Shown in pieces: positions 6,620 to 9,227 of a stretch of DNA of 9,227 bases. Where the stretch lies: positions 1-9,227 of the forward strand of contig JABGQJ010000275.1 in NCBI GenBank assembly GCA_018648945.1, given 5' to 3'. Below the pieces are notes generated by a model. The model made no database searches. It saw only the letters and a program-made list of their open reading frames with translations, and was not told the DNA's origin. A program made the translations under genes and the position numbers. Source of the stretch: Victivallales bacterium. GTDB taxonomy: Bacteria > Verrucomicrobiota > Lentisphaeria > Oligosphaerales > Lenti-02. How positions within the stretch are numbered: position 1 is the first letter of the stretch; the number at the start of each line of letters is the position of its first letter.

Positions 6620-7105
6620 CTACGGCGAGGATCCTCGGGTCGGCGTAGGATCTGGTGCCCCATGACTGCGTTCGTCAGGGGCAGCCAGCGAGACCTCCGC
6701 TTGCATGGCCCGGCGCCTGCTCAGGCCGAAGATGGCCAACGTGCCTCGTTCGTGGCTCGTGTGCACCTGGCTCAGGGGGAGCGTCCGCCCATCAACCACA
6801 ATCCCCTCCCTCCCGAGAGAAGAGCCCCAGCCCCAGCCGCGAGTGGTGAAGAAGACACCGAGTTGCCCGCCGCCAGGCAGGTCGTGGACGCGCGTGACCG
6901 ACTGACCGGCCGGGATCGTGAACGTCTTGCCCTGGAAGACGACGGTGTGGTCCTCGGGACTGGATTCGCTGACGCGCCAGGTCACGGCCACATCGAACAT
7001 GGCACTGAAATGCATGGCCGGCAGCAGGAGCAATGCCAGAGCCGGGAGGACGAGTGCCACCACGATGATCCAGATTCGGGCCTTTCGTGATCTTGCCGCA
7101 GACAT
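6620..7105 (-). CDS. Small membrane-anchored protein of unknown function
   Basis: This 161-residue protein is not recognised. It begins with a basic stretch (MSAARSRKAR) followed by one hydrophobic segment at about 11-32 (IWIIVVALVLPALALLLLPA), which fits an N-terminal membrane anchor with the rest of the protein outside the cytoplasm; an uncleaved signal peptide is more likely than a cleaved one because no clear AxA site follows. Residues 36-142 look strand-rich, with FQGKTFTIPAGQSVTRVHDL and a Gly/Trp-rich segment GWGWGSSLG (89-97). The tail (143-161) is proline- and serine-rich and probably disordered. The start at 7105 is preferred over an in-frame ATG at 7120 because a GGAGGG-type site lies 6 bases before it and the hydrophobic segment then sits near the N-terminus. 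It follows the Nudix gene by 19 bp and is likely co-transcribed with it. Confidence 0.7.
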   Translation of the reverse strand: MSAARSRKARIWIIVVALVLPALALLLLPAMHFSAMFDVAVTWRVSESSPEDHTVVFQGKTFTIPAGQSVTRVHDLPGGGQLGVFFTTRGWGWGSSLGREGIVVDGRTLPLSQVHTSHERGTLAIFGLSRRRAMQAEVSLAAPDERSHGAPDPTPTRGSSP

Positions 7106-7124
7106 AGCCCTCCCTCCCATCAGA

Positions 7125-7751
7125 TCAGTCGAACTCGGTCGCCAGTCCCGGGGTTCTCTGGTGGCGGAACAGCATGCGGATCTGGTCCGCATTGACCCGG
7201 GGCGTGGAGAGTTCGGGCAGGCCCGCTTCCGGGAAGAAGCCCACGCCATCGGTCTCGATGCTCTCTGTCGCCGTACCGCCGACGAGCTCGCAGAGGAAGA
7301 AGAGCTTGTAGACGTGGAAGAACATGGGCGGGTGCGCGTGCTTGCGCCGGTCGTGGACGGAAACGAGTTTGCGGGCGATCGCCTCGTACCCCGATTCCTC
7401 CCGGACTTCCTTCGTGATCGCCTCGCTGGGGGACTCGTTCACATCCACCCACCCGCCAGGCAGTGTCCACTTGCCGTCGGAGCGCTCGCGGACCAGCAGG
7501 ACCTGGTCGTCCCGGAACACCCCTCCCCGGACCGTGAGTTTGGGGGTTGCATACCCCTTTTCCGGCATCAGCACGGCCATCCAGTCCGGGGCGTCTCCCG
7601 CGCATAGCGATGACAGACCCTCGGCGGCGAGCTTCTGCAGCTCCTCGAACCGCTCCAAGTCGAAGGGGTCTCGGCTGTATGCCAGACCGTTCTGGGCGAT
7701 GGCCTGTACGCGCCGCAGACAGTCAAGGAACGTCTCTTGGCCCATGTCCAT
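7125..7751 (-). CDS. Nudix hydrolase with Nudix_N_2 N-terminal domain
   Basis: This 208-residue protein cleaves a nucleoside diphosphate linked to another moiety; the exact substrate is not readable. Residues 10-50 match the small helical domain found at the N-terminus of one Nudix subgroup (RRVQAIAQNGLAYSRDPFDL, ERFEELQKLAAE; Pfam name Nudix_N_2). The Nudix box runs from G100 through E106 to KEVREESGY (114-122), matching GX5EX7REUXEEXGU with lysine in place of the first arginine; E115, E118 and E119 would bind Mg2+. The preceding KWTLPGGWVD is also typical. Some relatives with this N-terminal domain act on ADP-ribose, CDP-choline or related compounds. The start at 7751 is favoured by GGAGG (7761-7757) 5 bases upstream; ATGs at 7763 and 7745 are alternatives that change only a few residues. 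The gene diverges from the aldo/keto reductase and precedes the membrane-anchored protein by 19 bp. Confidence 0.93.
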   Translation of the reverse strand: MDMGQETFLDCLRRVQAIAQNGLAYSRDPFDLERFEELQKLAAEGLSSLCAGDAPDWMAVLMPEKGYATPKLTVRGGVFRDDQVLLVRERSDGKWTLPGGWVDVNESPSEAITKEVREESGYEAIARKLVSVHDRRKHAHPPMFFHVYKLFFLCELVGGTATESIETDGVGFFPEAGLPELSTPRVNADQIRMLFRHQRTPGLATEFD

Positions 7752-7784
7752 CGTTGCCTCCATGCCACCACCCGCAACCGGAGC

Positions 7785-7861
7785 ACCATACCACGAACCC
7801 CGCTGGGGATTCCGTTGGCACCTCCGTACCCGACCGTACCGCCCCACGCAATGGCTGTCAA
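7785..7861 (-). promoter_or_regulatory. Candidate promoters for the Nudix gene
   Basis: Two sigma-70-like arrangements are visible on the minus strand. One has a perfect TTGACA (7861-7856), a 17 bp spacer, then a poor TACGGT (7838-7833). The other is an extended -10, TGGTATGGT, with TATGGT at 7790-7785, which would start transcription about 27 bases before the ATG at 7751. Only one is likely to be used, and neither is a strong match overall. Confidence 0.35.
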
Positions 7862-7889
7862 CGCCAGTTGATCTTCGCTTGGGACCGCC

Positions 7890-7918
7890 TTGCGAAGCCG
7901 GGTCTGGGAGAATAGGAT
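7890..7918 (+). promoter_or_regulatory. Candidate sigma-70-type promoter for the aldo/keto reductase
   Basis: TTGCGA (7890-7895) and TAGGAT (7913-7918) are separated by exactly 17 bp, each matching 4 of 6 consensus bases. Transcription would begin near 7925, giving a leader of about 28 bases that contains the GGAG ribosome site at 7942-7945. Spacing and placement are good; base match is moderate. Confidence 0.4.
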
Positions 7919-7952
7919 ATGTGGTCCGTATCCCTAACCCTGGAGCTTTCCC

Positions 7953-9092
7953 ATGCCCGTCGTTTCTGCCGCCCACTCCGAACCGTTGACCCGCAATGAC
8001 GAGACCATGCGCTACCGTCCCTTTGGCAAGACCGGCTGGGACGTCTCGGCGTTGTCTTTCGGCTGCATGCGGCTGAGCGACAACGAGGAACTGAACACCA
8101 AGCTGGTTTCCCAGGCCATCGACCAGGGCGTGAACTACTTCGAGAGCACGCGCTACTACCTCGGCGGCACCTGCCAGCAACGGACCGCGCCGGGGCTGGT
8201 TGACAGAGCGGGGGGGGTGATCGTCTCGGGCAAGGAACGGATCAACCCGGACCAAACGGCCTATCTGTTCCGCAAGGAGATCGAGCGGCAGTTGGAAATC
8301 CTCGGGCTCTCCCACTTCAAGTTCTTCCAAGTAGGCTGGTTCCGCTGGGCGAACATGCGCCATCTGCTCAAGCGTGGTGGCGTGTTGGATGCCATCCGCC
8401 AGGCCAAGGACGAGGGGTTGATTCAGTGCGTGGGCTTCACCGGCCACGATAGCCCCGAGAATTTCATCAAGTGCATCGAGACCGGGATCTTCGATTCCCT
8501 CACGGTCCCCTACAACCTGATCAACCGCAGCTACGAGCCCACCATCAAGCGAGCGGGCGAGTTGGGCGTGGGCGTGGTCGCCATGTGCCCGGTGGCCGGC
8601 GGCGTGTTGGCCTGCGAATCCAGCCGCCTGCAGGACGCCCTGCAGATGGACCTGCCCACCACCGAGATGGCCCTGCGCTTTGTGCTCGCCAATCCCGATG
8701 TCAGCACCGCCTGCTCCGGCATGAGTACCATCGAACAGCTCGAACAGAACGTCCGCACCGCCCACGACTTCGACCCTGCGACCGAAGGCGATTTCGGGGC
8801 CATGTGCGAGGGGCTGGATCGGCTGCGCGCGGAACTTGGCGACAAGTTCTGCACCGCCTGCCGCTACTGCATGCCCTGCCCCGAGGGCGTGGACATCCCC
8901 CGCTATATGGACATGTACCGCCAATGGCGGGCGTTTGGTCTGGAAGGCGCGGTACAGAGTTCGGTCAGGCGTATGCCGGAGAAGAAGAGCCTGGCCAATT
9001 GCACTCGTTGCGGTGTCTGCACCGATGCCTGCCCCAACGACCTCGACGTGCCTGCCATGCTCGACGAACTCGCCCGTCTCGCCGAGGGCTGA
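7953..9092 (+). CDS. Aldo/keto reductase with C-terminal 4Fe-4S ferredoxin-like domain
   Basis: This 379-residue protein is an oxidoreductase with an AKR TIM barrel (about 19-275) fused to an iron-sulfur domain (about 295-375). The barrel starts RYRPFGKTGWDVSALSFGCMRL and ends with the cofactor-binding segment STACSGMSTIEQLEQNV. The Fe-S part has C300/C303/C306/C309 (CTACRYCMPCP) and C350/C353/C356/C360 (CTRCGVCTDACP), enough for one or two 4Fe-4S clusters. The catalytic tetrad is unusual: glutamate E64 occupies the aspartate position, Y69 and K94 (VSGK) are present, but the histidine position reads QVGW, with glycine G128. The substrate is unknown; such fused AKRs probably exchange electrons with ferredoxin-like partners. 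There is no signal peptide or twin-arginine motif, so it is cytoplasmic. The start at 7953 has GGAG 7 bases upstream; the ATG at 8007, which begins the conserved domain, has no comparable site. It diverges from the Nudix gene. Confidence 0.93.
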   Translation: MPVVSAAHSEPLTRNDETMRYRPFGKTGWDVSALSFGCMRLSDNEELNTKLVSQAIDQGVNYFESTRYYLGGTCQQRTAPGLVDRAGGVIVSGKERINPDQTAYLFRKEIERQLEILGLSHFKFFQVGWFRWANMRHLLKRGGVLDAIRQAKDEGLIQCVGFTGHDSPENFIKCIETGIFDSLTVPYNLINRSYEPTIKRAGELGVGVVAMCPVAGGVLACESSRLQDALQMDLPTTEMALRFVLANPDVSTACSGMSTIEQLEQNVRTAHDFDPATEGDFGAMCEGLDRLRAELGDKFCTACRYCMPCPEGVDIPRYMDMYRQWRAFGLEGAVQSSVRRMPEKKSLANCTRCGVCTDACPNDLDVPAMLDELARLAEG

Positions 9093-9138
9093 TCGCGTCC
9101 CCACGCGTCGCACTTGCGCAGGGGGAGTGCCGAGGGTA

Positions 9139-9160
9139 CGGTCTGCCTGGAAGCGGACCG
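9139..9160 (+). terminator. Possible stem-loop terminator after the aldo/keto reductase
   Basis: CGGTCTGC (9139-9146) pairs with GCGGACCG (9153-9160), giving 8 bp with one G-T wobble and a 6-base loop, 46 bases after the stop codon. No T-run follows, so it is not a textbook intrinsic terminator; its position between two same-strand genes is what suggests the role. Confidence 0.3.
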
Positions 9161-9208
9161 GAATGCGGTTCGCCGCCCGCCGGGAAGCACACAGGGAGTC
9201 AACTGCGC

Positions 9209-9227
9209 ATGGACGAGCCAAGGACAG
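9209..9227 (+). CDS. Possible start of a further gene, cut by the window end
   Basis: An ATG at 9209 opens six complete codons (MDEPRT) to the window edge, with GGGAG at 9194-9198 ten bases upstream. Nothing about the product can be said, and a chance ATG is quite possible. Confidence 0.2.

Noticed and set aside
7764..9221. Open frame continuing upstream of the Nudix gene through the whole aldo/keto reductase on the minus strand
   Set aside because: The reductase on the plus strand is unmistakable, and the upstream extension has no domain; the Nudix protein is complete from 7751 with a good ribosome site.

Overview
The window is GC-rich and gene-dense, with short intergenic gaps. No rRNA, tRNA, CRISPR array, insertion sequence or phage gene was seen. 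Gene content (a GH29 alpha-L-fucosidase, an AP-endonuclease-2-fold sugar isomerase, Deg-type proteases with two PDZ domains, an aldo/keto reductase with a C-terminal iron-sulfur domain) fits an environmental bacterium of the PVC type (Planctomycetes, Lentisphaerae or Verrucomicrobia). That assignment is inference from gene families, not from a phylogenetic marker.

Layout. Left edge, plus strand: the 3' part of an acyl-CoA/acetate:CoA-ligase-like gene (to 455) that appears to have lost its whole adenylation core in frame. One base after its stop begins an M23-metallopeptidase-like gene (457-1344). It converges on a minus-strand block, with only 2 bp between the two stop codons.

Minus-strand block, in transcription order: Nudix hydrolase (7751-7125), small membrane-anchored unknown protein (7105-6620), a 155 bp gap, active Deg-type serine protease (6464-4971), its catalytically dead paralogue (4965-3487), GH29 alpha-L-fucosidase (3471-2209), and TIM-barrel sugar isomerase/epimerase (2153-1347). 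The last four are 5, 15 and 55 bp apart and look like one operon. The protease pair carries signal peptides, so it is exported. The fucosidase and isomerase have none, so they should act in the cytoplasm on imported fucosides and sugars. The Nudix gene and the membrane protein look like a separate two-gene unit.

Right edge, plus strand: an aldo/keto reductase with two cysteine motifs for 4Fe-4S clusters (7953-9092), divergent from the Nudix gene across a 201 bp region that holds promoter-like sequences for both directions. After it come a stem-loop and a possible start of a further gene at 9209.

Most notable points: the active-protease/pseudoprotease tandem, in which all three triad residues are replaced in the second copy; the cored-out acyl-CoA synthetase (true deletion or assembly artefact); the leaderless M23-like protein coupled to it; and the atypical catalytic tetrad of the iron-sulfur aldo/keto reductase.
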